From NCBI RefSeq assembly GCF_028554725.1, contig NC_071668.1, positions 46,977,732 to 47,041,731 of the forward strand: a stretch of 64,000 bases of DNA, in the 5' to 3' direction. This document shows positions 1-13,330 of this stretch, in pieces. Position 1 is the stretch's first letter. The number at the start of each line of letters is the position of its first letter. The notes below the pieces were generated by a model, which had not been told where the DNA came from, did not search any database, and saw only the letters and a program-made list of their open reading frames with translations. The stretch is from Zeugodacus cucurbitae. Taxonomy: Eukaryota > Arthropoda > Insecta > Diptera > Tephritidae. A program made the translations under genes and the position numbers.

Positions 1-784
1 ATCAGACTCTCCAATCTAGGTTGTATTTTGAAAAAGAGTTCACACTTCGCGGTGTTGGTATCATGTTTATACCGAAAAACTAACGGCCAAATTTCATCAT
101 TTTACTTATCATTCAATGACGAACAATTTCCAATTGAAATCAAAAACCAACAAAGAGACATATATATTATCCTCAGTTATGACCACAAAAGCAAGAACAA
201 TAACAAATAGTATAGAATGTACGATGTTTCTAAATGGCAATTCTCCAAATTGCTCCCCAAATTCATACGCGAATCCATTAAGATTGTTTATTTTTGTAAA
301 TATTTGTGATTATACAAGCAAACAGTTAGGAGTTTTCTATTTCCTTACTTTTCAAACTGAAAGCGCACATTTGGCAATAGACACTTCCGGCTAAATGCAT
401 ACACAATACAAGCCCTTTTAGGCAACTAAAAGGATATTACAACTAACAATGCCACAGAAAAAAGGACACAACACTTATTTTGTGGTTTGGCTATACAAAC
501 AAGTCCGTTGGTGTGCTGCTCAATAAGTGTTGAATTTAAGAAAACAGTGTGAAAGCTGAACCTAAAATGAAGTGACACAAATAACATATGTGTTTACTTT
601 GAGTTTAGGAAAATTAAAAAGTAATTTGTCGAAGACCTTACGGAAATGAGCCTTTATTTATTTTGGTTTTGAATTATTGGAAACAACCGAAATGCAAAAT
701 ACTTTATCACACTTAACATTTGGAAAATTTTAACGAGATATAGGGAAAATTCTTAATATATCTTGTGCGAGTCTGTAAAATATT
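1..784. other. AT-rich non-coding stretch
   Basis: I see only short chance reading frames and no recognisable element here. It lies inside the inferred first intron of the receptor gene at 45.9 kb. Confidence 0.4.
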
Positions 785-1490
785 TTACAAGAGGATAAAA
801 CACCTCAATCCGTTGAAAAAAGACAGCCGATAGCATCGCTGCAGCATCAGGCAAGAGTTTACTGTAACACGAACTCTAATTTCTGAGAGAAATAAGCAAC
901 TTCGACTTGGATTTGCGAACAAATACAATGATATGGATGAATCCTTTTTGACTTTTGACTCCTGCTTACTAATGAATCTAAATGCAACATGCCCGGAAGC
1001 GATGGCCGCGCAAAACATGGACGTAAAGCAGGGACAGCATATCAAACACATAATTTAATACCAGCCGTTAAGCATGATGGAGGTAACATAATGCTTTGGG
1101 GAGCGATAGGAGCAGCTGACATGGGCCATCTAACGTCTTTTAATGATATAATGAACAAATATGTATATAAAAGTATTTTGGAAGAACATATGCAGTTTTC
1201 TGTTGATTGCTTGAGTCTGGGAAATTTTTGGATTTTCCAACAAGACAACGATCCTAAGCTTACAACGGGTTTAGTACAGGAATGGCTGTTGTATTATGCC
1301 TATGTATTGAGACTTGAACCCGATTGAGCATGTTTGAAAGCTATTGGCACAGAAAATCATCTGTGCATCTTCATCTAGCAAACAGTTCTTGATATAAGCT
1401 CTGGCCTGGCCTGAAATTACGACACGGTTCTATCTATGCACGCCATCTGAAAGCAGTTATTGAAGCACGAGGTGGACAAATAAAATGCTA
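785..1490 (+). pseudogene. Tc1-like transposase relic
   Basis: Fragments of a Tc1-type DDE transposase occur in order but in shifting frames. There is an RLRFANKY-like segment near 860-925, then ESKCNMPGSDGR near 975-1,005, and VKHDGGNIMLWGA near 1,065-1,110. FQQDNDPKLTT follows near 1,240-1,265, LNPIEH near 1,315-1,330, and the terminal IEARGGQIKC plus stop near 1,460-1,490. The second catalytic Asp is visible in QQDNDP. Frame changes and stops before 985 and after 1,326 make it non-functional. Terminal inverted repeats were not identified. Cut-and-paste transposition is the known role of the family; this copy is dead. Confidence 0.85.
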
Positions 1491-4298
1491 ATAATTTAAT
1501 TTAAGTCAGAAAATGAAACTTTATGCATTGGATTTAAACTGTAAATTCAGATAGCATAATATTAAGTTAGATTAAAATGAACTCCCCATAGATTGTGTAT
1601 TCAAAATTATAGGTATTTTAAGATTCGTAACGTTTTTGGATATCTCTCTTTCGGAGTCATATTAATTTCACCGCATTTTTTCATAAAACTAAATATTTTA
1701 ACAAATTTCCTATACAATAAAAAACATTCGTTTACAAAATAAAAATAAAACCGATAATTATATGATTACTCTCAATCGAAATTGTCATTTAGGCTCTTAC
1801 ATACGTGTTGAATACCGCAGCATAATTAGCAGGCTGCTGTAATCCAGCCACATGTGGTGTACGCCGCCAAACCGAGAGCAATACCGATCAGCAAGCGAAA
1901 AGCGGCATAATCAGGTAGTAAGCGTTGTTGTTGACACGATTTAGCGCAGTTTTTGGAATAATTAGCCACGTGCTTGACATGCACATGTAAACTGCCAACA
2001 AGCCAACATGCAACACGCATGCCACTCGAATATGTTAGCCACAGGCGCACAAGCGGCAGGTAAATGAATGGAATGACAAGTTTTAGACGCATAGACAGTT
2101 CCATACAAAGCAGCAGCGCTCTAACATCAGTGGACATTATTGCATTTCGAATAAAAAGGTTACCGCTTCTGTGCTAGATGTGAATGGGTTAGGATCACAA
2201 CTCCGAAATTTGGCTGCAGCATAGTGCTTGCAAACGCGTCCTGACATATCCGGTCAGATACACGCGCCGCCCGCAAGCGTTTGAACGTGCCGAGCATTCG
2301 TGAACGGCATTAAACGGCGTTGGCGGGTCGGCGCAGAGCCTACGAAAACAAAACACTGATTCCATACAAACACGCATTCATATTTAATCGTAATCAAACA
2401 CTGAAGCGGTTCAGCGCGCAATCATGGCTACGTTGTGTATGTGCGCTCGTTGACAGCAATCGTTAATTGGAGTAACAACAACAGCGGCAGTAAATTAATT
2501 GCCGCGCACACTCACTCAATCGTTGTTGTTGTTGTTTTATTGCAGCAACTACGCGAACTGCATGTGGCATGTGTCGTTGGCTGGACAATTAATGGGCGCT
2601 TTGCAGCTTACGACCGGGTCGGTTGTCGGTTGTCGGCGCATCTATTACTTGAAAACTTTAACTGAAAGCTTTTGCCGCTCAGTGCTCACCGCCGCCGCAC
2701 TTACCACGCATACCAACCAGTGACAAATACAATTGGCTTGCAGTGACTACATGGTGTTGCGCCTGTGACTATGCGCCACAATTGCACGCGTCGCCAATGA
2801 ATTTGCATACGCGCAATTTATAGCGTACGTCTTCCCAACCAGCGCGCACAGCTGTACATACCAACGCGCCAGCACTCACTCACTTCCAGTGTGTGCGGAA
2901 TGTTGCTTTGCCGATTGTAATTCGAGCGCTGTTCGCAGTATGCTTGTGTGTGTGATATGTGGCATGTGGCATTACATGAAAATATCGGCTTACGGCAAGT
3001 GCTTGCGAGTGCGGACAAGCGCGCACACTTGAGTTTTTTCTCACGCATCAATTAGGATCGATTAGTGCCATAATAAAATCATCCACGAACAAACACAGCG
3101 CGCAGAGTGCTTGGGTGGGCACTTTAATCGATTGGCAAACAAGCAGGCGGCAGAGTGTTTGCATAAGCAGTAGTAGTGGTGGTGGCATGTAATACTATAG
3201 CGCCTGCAATGACGTAACGCTTTCCGCTGAAATATAACAATCGATTTTTTTCTTTAAATTTAATTTTTCTATTGCCTCCTTCGTCCTTGTTTGCCGTGTA
3301 CTTTCATGTATCGCAACACCAACGTAAAATCCAGCGTTGTTGTAGTAAGCGCTGGCAACAATAGACCGCCTCCGCACAATAAAATATGTTTCCTATAATC
3401 GTCTTCAATTTCAGCTGCCTACATCCATGCTCACGCATTCATCAGCATCTTCTTTACATTGCATTTGCACTCATACATTAATGTATGTTTACACACATTT
3501 TCCCGGTTCTCTTTCCCCTCTTCACTGCGCAACTTCGTTCGTTTGGCTAGTCGCAGCTGTTGAGGATTCATGGTGTTGGCCACCATCGCTTAATGGATCG
3601 GCAAACTTTATACTTTACATCGAACATATTTAGCGCATCCGCACAGGATTCAAATTTCTTTGGCACATCCGTTGGATTTACAGCACTCGCTGTGAGTAAG
3701 TGCCTGTAACAGCGCTGCCATTTCGACAAGCTGATTGATTTTCAGTATAAAGTTTTTGTTGTTTTCTATTACAATTTTTAAATTCATGTTCTTGAATAGA
3801 TATTAATTCTCTACAAAATTAAGTTAACTGTAATCAAAGAAAAGCTGCATGGCATACATATGTAAGTACAGTGTTTTGGGTGAGAGAACGGGCATTAATA
3901 GTCATTCTTTACACATTTAGTTCAATGGTCCACTAATACCTAAGTAGTAAACTACTAGCACAACAAACGTACAAGTCAGATTTAACTATTATCACGATAT
4001 CTAAAATGATATTCTCATTTTATTGTCAACATTGCAGGGACAGGAAGTATGAACATAGAATCTCTTGTCCCATAATGAAAATGTCAATGAAACAATCTTC
4101 GAAATTTAATTGGAGCTTATTAGACACAATATTAAGAGGGATTTGAAATAATCTTAATAAATTATATCAGCTACTCTAGTAACATGTGATCCGTCACATT
4201 GAACCTGGACTTCCCTTTTGATTCGCCGATACAAAAACAAATTTCTTATGTTATATAGATATGTAGATATCCGTAAGCTGGGTTAACAATGCCTTTAT
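1491..4298. other. non-coding stretch with a GC-richer block
   Basis: Roughly 1,800-3,700 is richer in GC than its flanks and contains many GCGC, TTGTTG and CACAC words. No element or exon is recognised. The composition would suit an intronic regulatory block, but nothing here proves it. Confidence 0.35.
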
Positions 4299-4744
4299 TT
4301 AATAAGATGTCAGTGGACCCCGCAGCATATTTGCAACATCTTCATTCAATTTGCACATTTGCGCGTCAAGGTTGCCGATGTTTCCTTTGAAATCGAGCGC
4401 ACGTCGGACGCTGCGGTCGCTTTCAATATATTGGCGGTGAGTTGTAGCACACCTTGTCGCTGAATTCGCCACATTCGGTTGTACGCTAATGTGCTAACAA
4501 CTACTGAAAACTCCTCCCCCCAAACACCAGCCAGCACATATACCACAACCAATATAACCGCTGTCGACACAACTGTAGCTAATATGACTTGATGCGTGCA
4601 CCATTTCAGCGGATGCCGCACGCTGCGGTAGACAGCTCCACGCGGCATAACTTGCAACTGCAATTTGCAACGTGCAATCAGCACCATAAATTGCGCGATA
4701 CGCCCAGCCGAGCGCGAACGCGACCACGTACTAAATACATACAT
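4299..4744 (-). CDS. candidate coding exon(s): membrane segment plus coiled coil, possibly frameshifted
   Basis: Two overlapping minus-strand frames look protein-like. Frame 1 is open from an ATG ending at 4,744 to a stop at 4,346 (132 residues) and has a strong membrane-type run, VILATVVSTAVILVVVYVLA, around residues 54-73. Frame 2 is open from about 4,493 to a TAA ending at 4,299. It carries a stretch whose F-I-L-M-L-V-M residues are spaced 4-3-4-3-4-3, a clean heptad, and ends GPLTSY. An AATAAA hexamer at 4,294-4,299 overlaps the frame 2 stop and lies 47 bases past the frame 1 stop. Possible readings are a small membrane protein whose frame is broken by one indel or assembly error, a terminal exon in frame 2 alone, or two chance frames in a GC-richer patch. 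I recognise no family. Confidence 0.35.
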
Positions 4745-5689
4745 ACATGCAGTAGTGGACCAGTGTGAAAGGTGAAACTGGTGAAGTGCTACGCTGCGTA
4801 CGGTATCTAATTGATTTGGACAACGCAGTGTTGTGTTGGCAGCAGGAAATGCTCAAAGCGTCGCGGCGGCATCAATTGCTCGCCGGTGACTGTCAACAGT
4901 TATGTTTAATAATATTCTAATCGGTCCGCATTGATATTTATCGTTTTTCTTGTTGTTGCAGACGGCGATGTCGGCGGGCATTTATATTATGTACCATGCT
5001 TACTCTACATAGCATAGAACAGCATAGCAGTGCCGCTAATAGCTGCTCGCTTATCAGCTGGTTTCAGAGTTCATCTTAAAGTGCTAGTGTGTGAAATAAT
5101 TGACGCTTGGCCGATATATGTATGTATGCTCCAATTTAATATCAAAATATGCAGCTTTACTCAGAGTTTGTATGTTTGCAAGTGCTTGCCAACGAATATA
5201 AGTATATGTATAGAAAAATATATATGAGCTACATACCGAGTTTGTATTTACAGTTGATAATGGCGCATCTTCAATTTAAAGATGCCAAGAACAGTTTAGA
5301 AGTTCATAGAACAACTTTCACAAAAGCTATAAAAATTACTACATACACATTGGCGTTTATAAAAATCGTAACCCTGTATACCTTTTGAAATGAATCTAAG
5401 CACTGAAATCAGTACTAGTCATATTGTAACCGAAATTAAACCAGTTAAATTGGGACCATACCTTTCTCACTTTCCATAGTTATTGCTAAGTATTTTACAA
5501 TGATAGAAATGCGGGCCAGTCGATGCTGGCCGAATAAAATATTCTTCGTATAATAATCAATAAAAAGCGTTTCTATAAATCAGTAAAGGTTAGAGCATAA
5601 TATTAGTGGGACGCTTTTTAAATAATCTCCGTTTCATCTAAATCCCCTAGCACTTTGGGTTTGAAAGTACACAATTCCAAAATTTGTTT
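4745..5689. other. AT-rich non-coding stretch
   Basis: No exon or element is recognised. A 10-bp perfect inverted repeat lies at 5,561-5,620 and is listed separately. Confidence 0.4.
5561..5620. repeat. short perfect inverted repeat
   Basis: TAAAAAGCGT at 5,561-5,570 is the exact reverse complement of ACGCTTTTTA at 5,611-5,620, with a 40-base spacer. Its function is unknown. It could be the collapsed ends of a small DNA transposon. Confidence 0.5.
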
Positions 5690-6100
5690 CCACCTGGAAA
5701 TACCAAGTCAAACCAGGTCACTATTCACCTGATCTTTCCTACGGAATGGAGGTCTTCTTCTTCATCTGCTTCTACCGGTGGGTACTGTATCGAATACTTT
5801 CAAAGCTAGAGTGCTTTCGTCTATTGGAACAGCATGATCTAGGCAGCGTAGCCGCTGTCTTTTTATTCGCTGAACTATGGCAATGTCGTCGTATAACTCG
5901 TCCATCATATGCGACATTCGCCGTTGCCAATGTTCAAAGGACCATAAATCTTCAGCAAAACCCTTCTCTCGAAAACTCCTAAAACCTAATCTCATCGGAT
6001 TTGGCATCGTTCACGCTTTTGCTCCATAAATGGGAATGAGAGTTGGGTTTTTGTTCGTCGAGAGAAGACTTTACATTTTCATTGCTTACTCAGTGTATTT
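5690..6100 (-). pseudogene. RTE-type non-LTR retrotransposon, 3' fragment (copy A)
   Basis: The minus strand encodes the C-terminal tail seen in the better copy at 42.5-43.3 kb: DELYDDIAIVQRIKRQRLRC, then a degraded LALKVFDTVPTG segment. The match runs at DNA level from a sequence equivalent to SRRTK near 6,070 to the fragment equivalent to the SDLA segment near 5,690. Several indels break the frame, and neither the reverse transcriptase core nor the 3' tail is present. Compared with copy E it is strongly diverged, so it is an old insertion. Confidence 0.85.
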
Positions 6101-8214
6101 ATACTTTACTTGTTAGTGCAGAACTCCTAAACTATAAAGATATTGGAGCTTTAAAAAAAATTGCCGAAAGTGGATGCTGTCCCAATTAATACAGTTTAGC
6201 TCTATGCCGAAAAGTGTGCGAATTACTGTAGGGTTTACACATACCCAAGCACTCAATTGTAGAGAGTACATAGCAGTTTATTTGTCCAATGTTATCTGGA
6301 ACGGAAATTGATTTCAAGTTCGTTGTGGCACATTGCTAGACTCGAACGCTCCCCACAACATAAACGTTGGGGGCTGCACGTATTTCCGAATTGTTCGATG
6401 GAACAATATTCAATTGAATTTCTACGTTTTTTCACCATTTCACCAAGAGAGAGACACAAAGAATGCAACCAACTTAGACAAATGTTGAGTCGTGCCACAC
6501 ACTTCCGGTCTGCGTTTGCTCTCTTAATGCCGACAAATTATTGCAATTCATGGCATATTGTAGCAAAGTGACTCGTCGGCAAGGTAAAAGGTGGAGAATG
6601 TGAGAGTGGAGTGAGTTGAGGAGCGCAGCAAGACATAAAAGTGGGTTGTTGGATGACTGTGTAAGCGATTTGATTTTTGGTCGGTGCACTTGTTACTGTT
6701 GCGCCTCCTCAGCGGGTGGGTTCCCAAGCCGCGCACATACACTTGACTTCTGCTCCGCTCCGACTGAGTTTCGGCAAGAAACTTCCTCGCTGCCTGCAAG
6801 CATTGTTCCCACTCTTTTGCATTTATTTACGCTTCTACCTTTCACGTATTGTTTTTAGACGACTGCTCCAATTTGCCTTGCTGTTTTGTGCTTCTTTTCG
6901 TTTTCATTTTTTCTACTTCACTTTCATTGTTTTGGTGATTTCTTTGTTGCTGTCGTGTACGTGGGCGGATTTGGAAGTTTACGCGCCGTCGAAGTAAGCG
7001 GAAATAAACTTTTCAAATGAACTAAAAGTTAAAAACGGTGCGCATTAAAGTGCAAAATCCATCAGTGCGAAATAAAAAATCAGAAAACAAAGGCTCGCAA
7101 ATAAAACGTGAAGACGGGTGGAGACAGAGAAATATTATATATTTTGCCCTTTTACTCATACACAGTAGTCATTGTTTGCATGGGTGTACATATGTATGTT
7201 TGTTTGTGGAAATGGTAAGAGTTCTGCACTTTTGGCAAACACAAGTGCTCTCATTCCAATTGTGGTGCTTGTTGTTGCGTGTTTTTACTCCCGTCGGGAG
7301 TTTGGCCGTTGATTGCAAGCGTTGAAGAAGTCACATTTTATTTACTCTTTTTGTGTGCTTTTATTTGAAATTCTGCTAGAAAAGCAATGAAGCTTTCATC
7401 TAAAAACATTTCGGCAGCTTTCAGGTGAAAGTTTTGCATTGCAATACTGCAATGTGTAGGCGTGTATTAAAGGCTGCAAATTAAACAAGGAAATGTTATA
7501 GATATTTCGGCGTATAACTTGAAAGCACTAATGATTCTCAATTATTTCCGACTGTTTGTGACCATGTTGGTAATCTCAGTGCCCCTCTGCGCATATTGCA
7601 CTTGAGACGTTATTTTCACAACCAGCGAAAAAGTGGTTATTTGGACCAGAGAGCAACTTGAAGCCAACATAGGTTTATAAGGTCGTTGATAATAATAAAT
7701 CGCTAATTGTTTTTCTATATAATAAACCATTGGTTTAGTTACTCTTTTAGTTATTCCTTATTGAAAAAAAAAAACATTTAACAGAATAGAAGCTTTATCA
7801 GAAATTTGCTGAAGCGTCTCAGGTTGTCTTGAAAAATTATTTTTGGGGGAAAAAACCCACGATTCTCGCTCAGAACTCTATAACTGACTATGGCTCCTTA
7901 GGTGACTCCTGTCAAACAGATATCTAAATAATTGTATCATTCTAAAATCGAAATAGTTTCCTTCAGAATTTCAGATGACTATAAATTAATTCGAAATTAG
8001 CCAAGTCTAGTTTTCACAGCAGATACGAGAAATTAATCATATATTAATATATAATATAATTTCTCGAGAAATCATTTTGGCTTAATGACTGATGATTTTT
8101 ACTCTTACTCTTATATTCAAGCTTAAGTCGAATATTTTTGATAATCGAAGCCAATGGAATGGAATGAAAATAGTACATATATACATACATTCATATCTTA
8201 GAGAATCATTTCAG
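6101..8214. other. non-coding stretch
   Basis: This covers a moderately GC-rich part (6,300-7,330) and an AT-rich part. Open frames up to about 106 residues occur on both strands but overlap one another and show no motif, so I do not call them genes. Confidence 0.4.
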
Positions 8215-8555
8215 CCGATATTGGTAGCATAAGGTATTCCAGAACAGTCCAAAGAAGGATACAACGAACTAATTTACCTAGCAGAAAAGCAAGAAAAAAA
8301 TGTTCAAGATGAGTTTAGAATTCGCGAAAAATTATGCAAATTGGTCCGGCCCAGGTGACGAAAAAAAGCGGTGCTATCTCCTGTAGAGCGACGAAACAAA
8401 AAATAATTTGTTCGGGAAAGATGCAACGGAATGTTCCTCCTCAAAAAGACAAAGAATTTCATTCACGGTTTGCAGCGTCAACATAATGGTCTGCGGCTGC
8501 TTTTCAGGGTATGGTGTAGGACCAATACATCGTATTACCGACACCTTGTGGTGCT
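8215..8555 (+). pseudogene. second Tc1-like transposase relic
   Basis: LEFAKNYANW near 8,310-8,345 is followed by SDETKNNLFGKDA near 8,390-8,430 and then by VNIMVCGCFSGYGVGPIHRI near 8,480-8,540. These match the Tc1 order of the segment before the first catalytic Asp, the SDE-KF-LFG motif, and the GGG-MVWGCFS motif. The first catalytic Asp (SDE) is preserved. Stops and an apparent deletion interrupt the middle, and the C-terminal half is absent. The wording differs from the relic at 785-1,490, so it is a different Tc1 lineage. Confidence 0.8.
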
Positions 8556-9942
8556 TTTATGTTAAGTTAATAGTAAAACGAGGTTAAGACTGATTTACAA
8601 ATACATTTTACTTACTTTCAAAGTCAAAATCTTAATTAGTTTAAGCGATAAGTAACTTCAAACTCAAAGCATTTCCCTGTATAATTTTTTTTGTTGGTTC
8701 ACTGGGCATATGTATGTATAGATATGTGTTTGATTAGTCAACTTTTATTATTTTCGGCAGACACCAATGATTTATTTGCGTATTGTCTGATCTACAATCA
8801 CAAATCATAAATCATATTTACAGTTACTTGTCATTGTCGTTAACTTTATTATCGGTTTCTTGGGCATTCAAATTAGGCCCTCAATGGGTTTTATGCAGAA
8901 ACTTAAGCACATACTTTCTTATTGATAGCATATATTCATGCGTACAATCAAAGTTATCTCTTTGATGCTTCGGAGCAATATGTTCAAGCAATCAAAAAGC
9001 TGCAACAACGAATGTCAACAGAGAGAACAATAACAAAAACAGGAAAACCATAAAACAAATTGAAGGAAGCTGGCAACCTGCAACAAAAATTATCGCTTGT
9101 TATCGCAACGCAACACAAAAACAACTCGCTGCAATTAGTAAATCACCAAAATATCCCAATAAATCCATTCTCACGAGCATTTCTTTCTACATTCCTTTAG
9201 TTCGAAGTGGAAAAAACCGATGTGAGAGCAATACGTATTTGTGTGTGTGCGTGTGGCATAGATTCTTGCCACTTTGCCACTTGAGACTTAATGTTTTCCA
9301 AATATTTCACAACCAACGTACATACTTTAAGTATTTTCCATGAAATTTGTATAAGTATGCAGCGGCAAATGAAAATGAGGGAAATGAAAACGAGCAACTG
9401 CGACAACAACATTATTATAATATTTTACACAATAAATATTTTACACAATATTTTTCCAATTAATTTCAAATAAGCATAGGCACTTACAGGAGTGAAGCAC
9501 GAAAAAACTGAAATAAAATAAAATAAACAAATTTCATGCAAAACAAACAAATTTATGGCATCCTTAAAAGGCCTGAAGTCTAGAATGGGGTCGCGAAGCA
9601 AGCAAGGATGACAGCGTAATAGCGACGATGCAGGTTTTCGGATGATTGGTGGTCTCGTGCAGGCGACAGAAAAGTGTGCGTGCCTTTTACTATGTCGAAT
9701 TGAAACACAATCACATACTAAACTCTAAGTGCCCTGTTAGAAAAACTAAAGAGCTGCTGAGTAAGTAGACAGAGGTAGATTAGTTATAATTTATATTAGT
9801 CATTCTGTTTTGCACTGATTTATTTAACGTGAAATGGATAATGCAAAAAATGCTTTCTAATGAAACCCAAAAAGAGAAAACGCGTAAATGCGAATCACTA
9901 AAGATTTACTTTGCAATACGTTGATAAAGGTAAGTAAAGGAG
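8556..9942. other. AT-rich non-coding stretch
   Basis: No exon or element is recognised. A tandem duplication of an AATATTTTACACA-like unit occurs near 9,418-9,450. Confidence 0.4.
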
Positions 9943-10857
9943 TTTTCAAAAAGAACGCTACAAAGTAGATCGATAGGGATAGCAACTACGACATATTTTC
10001 CCCGCTCTTTTGACATGTCTCTTCAGTAAGGTTTGTAATTTCATCATGGAAAGATATACGATCCAACAACGAATCAAATTATTAAAATTTGCTGCCGAAA
10101 GCTACGTCCAATTTATGGTCGTCATAATCGTCCTGTCAGATCAACAATTGAGCGTCTGGTGGAAAAAGTTGAATCCACAGACACAGTACAAAATGTTCCA
10201 GTGTCAGTGGAACAAAGAAGTGCCAGTAGAATCGAGAATATTGCTACCGCAGGGACACATAAGGAAGACCCAAATCAGTCTCTCCCATGTCGTTCTTAAG
10301 CGTTGAGCATCTCTGTGACGTCGTTGTGGCGATTTTTGCGAAAAGATCTTGGTCTACATATTTACAAGATCAAATTGACGCAAGAACTGAAGCCGCTTGA
10401 CCACCACAATCACCGTAAGTTCGTGAATTGGGCTGAGCAACAACTTAAAAATTATCCGATTTTTCATTGAAAAATCATCTTCTGCGATTAGGCTCATTTC
10501 TGGCTGAATGGCTTCGTCAATAAGCACATACTTATATACTCCACATATATTCCATGAGTCACCATTGCATCTCGAAAAAAGTACGGTTTGCTGAGATTTA
10601 TGGGCCGGCACGTTACCGTGAATGGGAATCGCTATCACTCAATGATAACCTAATATTTTTAGCTCGAATTGGATGATATGGAACCGTCGAAAATTGGGTT
10701 CAGCGTCTGGACTTCTGCAAGCGTGCCCGTGGTAGCCATTTAAAAGAAATTGAGTTCCATAAATAATGCCATCGAAAGTACTTTCACAGAAATAAAGAAT
10801 TCTATTGATATCCCAATATGTTATAGCGCTCTTATTGGAAAACCCTGTATATGTTAG
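9943..10857 (+). mobile_element. mariner-type element relic with both ends
   Basis: The N-terminal helix-turn-helix starts at the ATG at 10,036 (MERYTIQQRIKLLKF). The rest is recognisable only by piecing frames together: RKFVNWAEQQL near 10,400-10,440, FCD-AHFWLNGFVNK near 10,480-10,530 with the family's SDEAHFW box already mutated, TVNGNRYHSMI near 10,610-10,645, and RARGSHLKEIEFHK near 10,720-10,765. The ends are inverted: GTTTTCAAAAAGAACGCTAC near 9,943 against GTTTTCCAATAAGAGCGCTA read from about 10,850 on the other strand. The overall length of about 0.9 kb is shorter than the usual 1.3 kb, with the second catalytic Asp region deleted. Confidence 0.82.
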
Positions 10858-12869
10858 AATTATGATTTGTGATACGTTTCATTTCTAAAACCATTTTTGA
10901 TCAAGTAGCTAGTGTAAGCATTTAACAAATTTCTTTTACTGAAGACTCAACAAAAGAAGATATCATCAATATCACTTTTTTGACTTTCCTAGAGGGTGCA
11001 CACTTATGTAAGTGTGCCGGCATATGTGTCGCTATGAATATTTAAAAAAAGGTAAGTACATAGGCGCTACTTAAGTACACAGTATATCGCATTGCCCCTT
11101 CAACTTGCCACAAACCGCCTGTAGCGCAGTGGAGTGACAAACGATCTGTCAAAATATGCCACATGAGCGGCACACAACCAAGCAACATGCCTAGATTGCA
11201 AATATGTACATACCAAAGGGCATTTGTGTGTGTGTCTGTATAATCACATAAGTAGACACAACGTGGTACGGCCTCGTATGCAAAATGTGCCTGACACACT
11301 TGAAATGCTTGCCCCCGCTATACGGATCGGCCTACGGACTACAACAGCAACAGCACTTCAGATAAATTTCTACTGCTTATCCTCGGTGGCGAAATTTCGC
11401 TGACTTCTTGATTTTGTGTGTCTCAGATTCTCATGTGTTTGGTGTTGTTGGTGCTGTCGCTACATATGCGGGGGCTAATGTTTTGAAATAGAAGTGTGGG
11501 CGCGGCAACCAACCACTCAAGAACGTTACACGCAGCACTCGAGCTGTGCCTGTGACAGTGGGAGATTTAAATTTTTTCGCAGTTTTCAAGCAGTGCTCAT
11601 TGCGATTATTATTTAATTTCATTTTGTTTTACTTTTTCATAATTTACAGCAGCGTTCACAGTTTTAGGGACGTATATAAAGTCATGAATAGGCGAACTGC
11701 AGTTGCCAATTGGTCTGCTAATAATACCAAGTAGGGTCTCGAACCATTTTCCGATTTTCTGTCAAGATGTTTGGAGTAGTAGGTTTCGTTATGAAGACCA
11801 CAGAGCCTAGTGACATTTTGAATCGAATATTAAGTTTTCCATAGGCTTTGTTTGACTTCCTTTGATTTCAACCAACTAGTTGCCTTACCCATCTGCCAGT
11901 GCCACACACATTTTTCCACAACAACATCTCTCCTTCAAAAAATTGTGTCAACTTAATACAAATTTATACTGCTGTCTTCACTGTTGTTGCAAGCGTTCAT
12001 TGTCGTTGTCGTTGTCACAATATGTATGTTTTTATGTGCGGATGTTGCACAAATGAGTACGAAAATGATTTGCTGCCGATAGCTATTTCCTTTCGAACAC
12101 CAGCCACCCATCGGCGCGTACTCCGATGAGCGCACATAAATTTCCTCAAATAGCCGGGAATGTGCCACACACTCACACATTGACGCTACGGCATGCAAGT
12201 ACCAACAAGCGTAATTTAACGAAAAAATGTTAGCGGGACGATCCATTCCGTTCACAGTAGAGAGATAGCAACAGCAGCCGTTCGTGCTGTCGCTTCATTT
12301 GAATTGATCTCAAATTGACCTCAAAAAAGCCGCGAGCTACATGCCGCGAAAGCAATAAAATGCTTGAGTTATTGGCCACCCCACCGCCTACTTTCTGCCT
12401 ACATTATAGTCGTTACGTTTTTATGATGTCAAGTATATAAGAGTATGTGCGACTGTATCGCTACGCTGTCAACGCGCTTAGTGGCTCCGTGACTCTGTGG
12501 CTCCGCGGTCCGGCATGGTTGACTTTGCGTTGCCTACAATTTAGAGTGTGACCAATGTTGCACGTTTTTCAACTCGACATTTTAGTCAGCTGACCTTTGC
12601 TGCAGCGAGTTCAGAGACTGTGTTGCAGGCAGAGGTACCATTTATGTGCGCGCGAGTTTAAAACTTTCAATTCCGAATTTCAATGTCGTGTTGTTCATGT
12701 GAAAATCACTCCTCAACGCGAGACCGGCACATTCCTAAAGTGTGTCATCTTTTTCGACAGAGAGATTATTGTTTCCCGTTTAATTTTATTGCTTTTTACC
12801 TCGTGTGGAAGCTGTACATGGAGATGGTGTTGGTAATTTTGCCGCAAATAAAACTGGCGTGGTTGCAAT
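10858..12869. other. non-coding stretch
   Basis: Overlapping short frames on both strands have no motif. I see no TE relic here. Confidence 0.4.
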
Positions 12870-13330
12870 CGATTCACCACCAATTAGAAACATAACATAC
12901 GGATTTTCTCATCCTGGCGTCTTGAACCAAAATACTTTTCTACCTCTGGCATCCCAGACGGGGGACAAAGCAACGGCCCAGTACAGGGACCCATAAAAGG
13001 AGGAGGCGTCGAAGGGGTCAATCCCCTCCTCAATCTGAGGCAGCCCAGGTGATCCCGATGACCCTCGAAGGATAAGAAAGAGTGGTGCCACTATAAAGTG
13101 GCCAAAACAGAATCATAAGAAAAGTACCGAAAGGTTGGAGTCATCCTCCATCCCACAACGGAGCCTACTTCAGATCGGGAATCCTATCTTTACTTTTTCG
13201 GAGAAAGAAGGAAGATTCAGACTATTTGAATTACCTCTTTTTATAGAAGATCTTTTGGATTTTAAAGATGGTCCAAAAACGTGATGTCAAAATGCCTTAA
13301 CGATACCTTCCAATGTCAGAAAACGAAGAA
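12870..13330. other. locally GC-rich fragment, probably part of an unidentified retroelement
   Basis: Between about 12,950 and 13,200 the base composition is clearly richer in G and C than the neighbourhood. Both strands carry long stop-poor runs; the minus strand has an open frame at 12,909-13,091. Proline- and glycine-rich readings change frame several times, as in a decayed coding relic. No protein family is recognised. It could equally be a host gene fragment. Confidence 0.35.

Noticed and set aside
6292..6997. Several overlapping 70-106 residue frames
   Set aside because: They overlap on both strands, share no motif and show no splice context.
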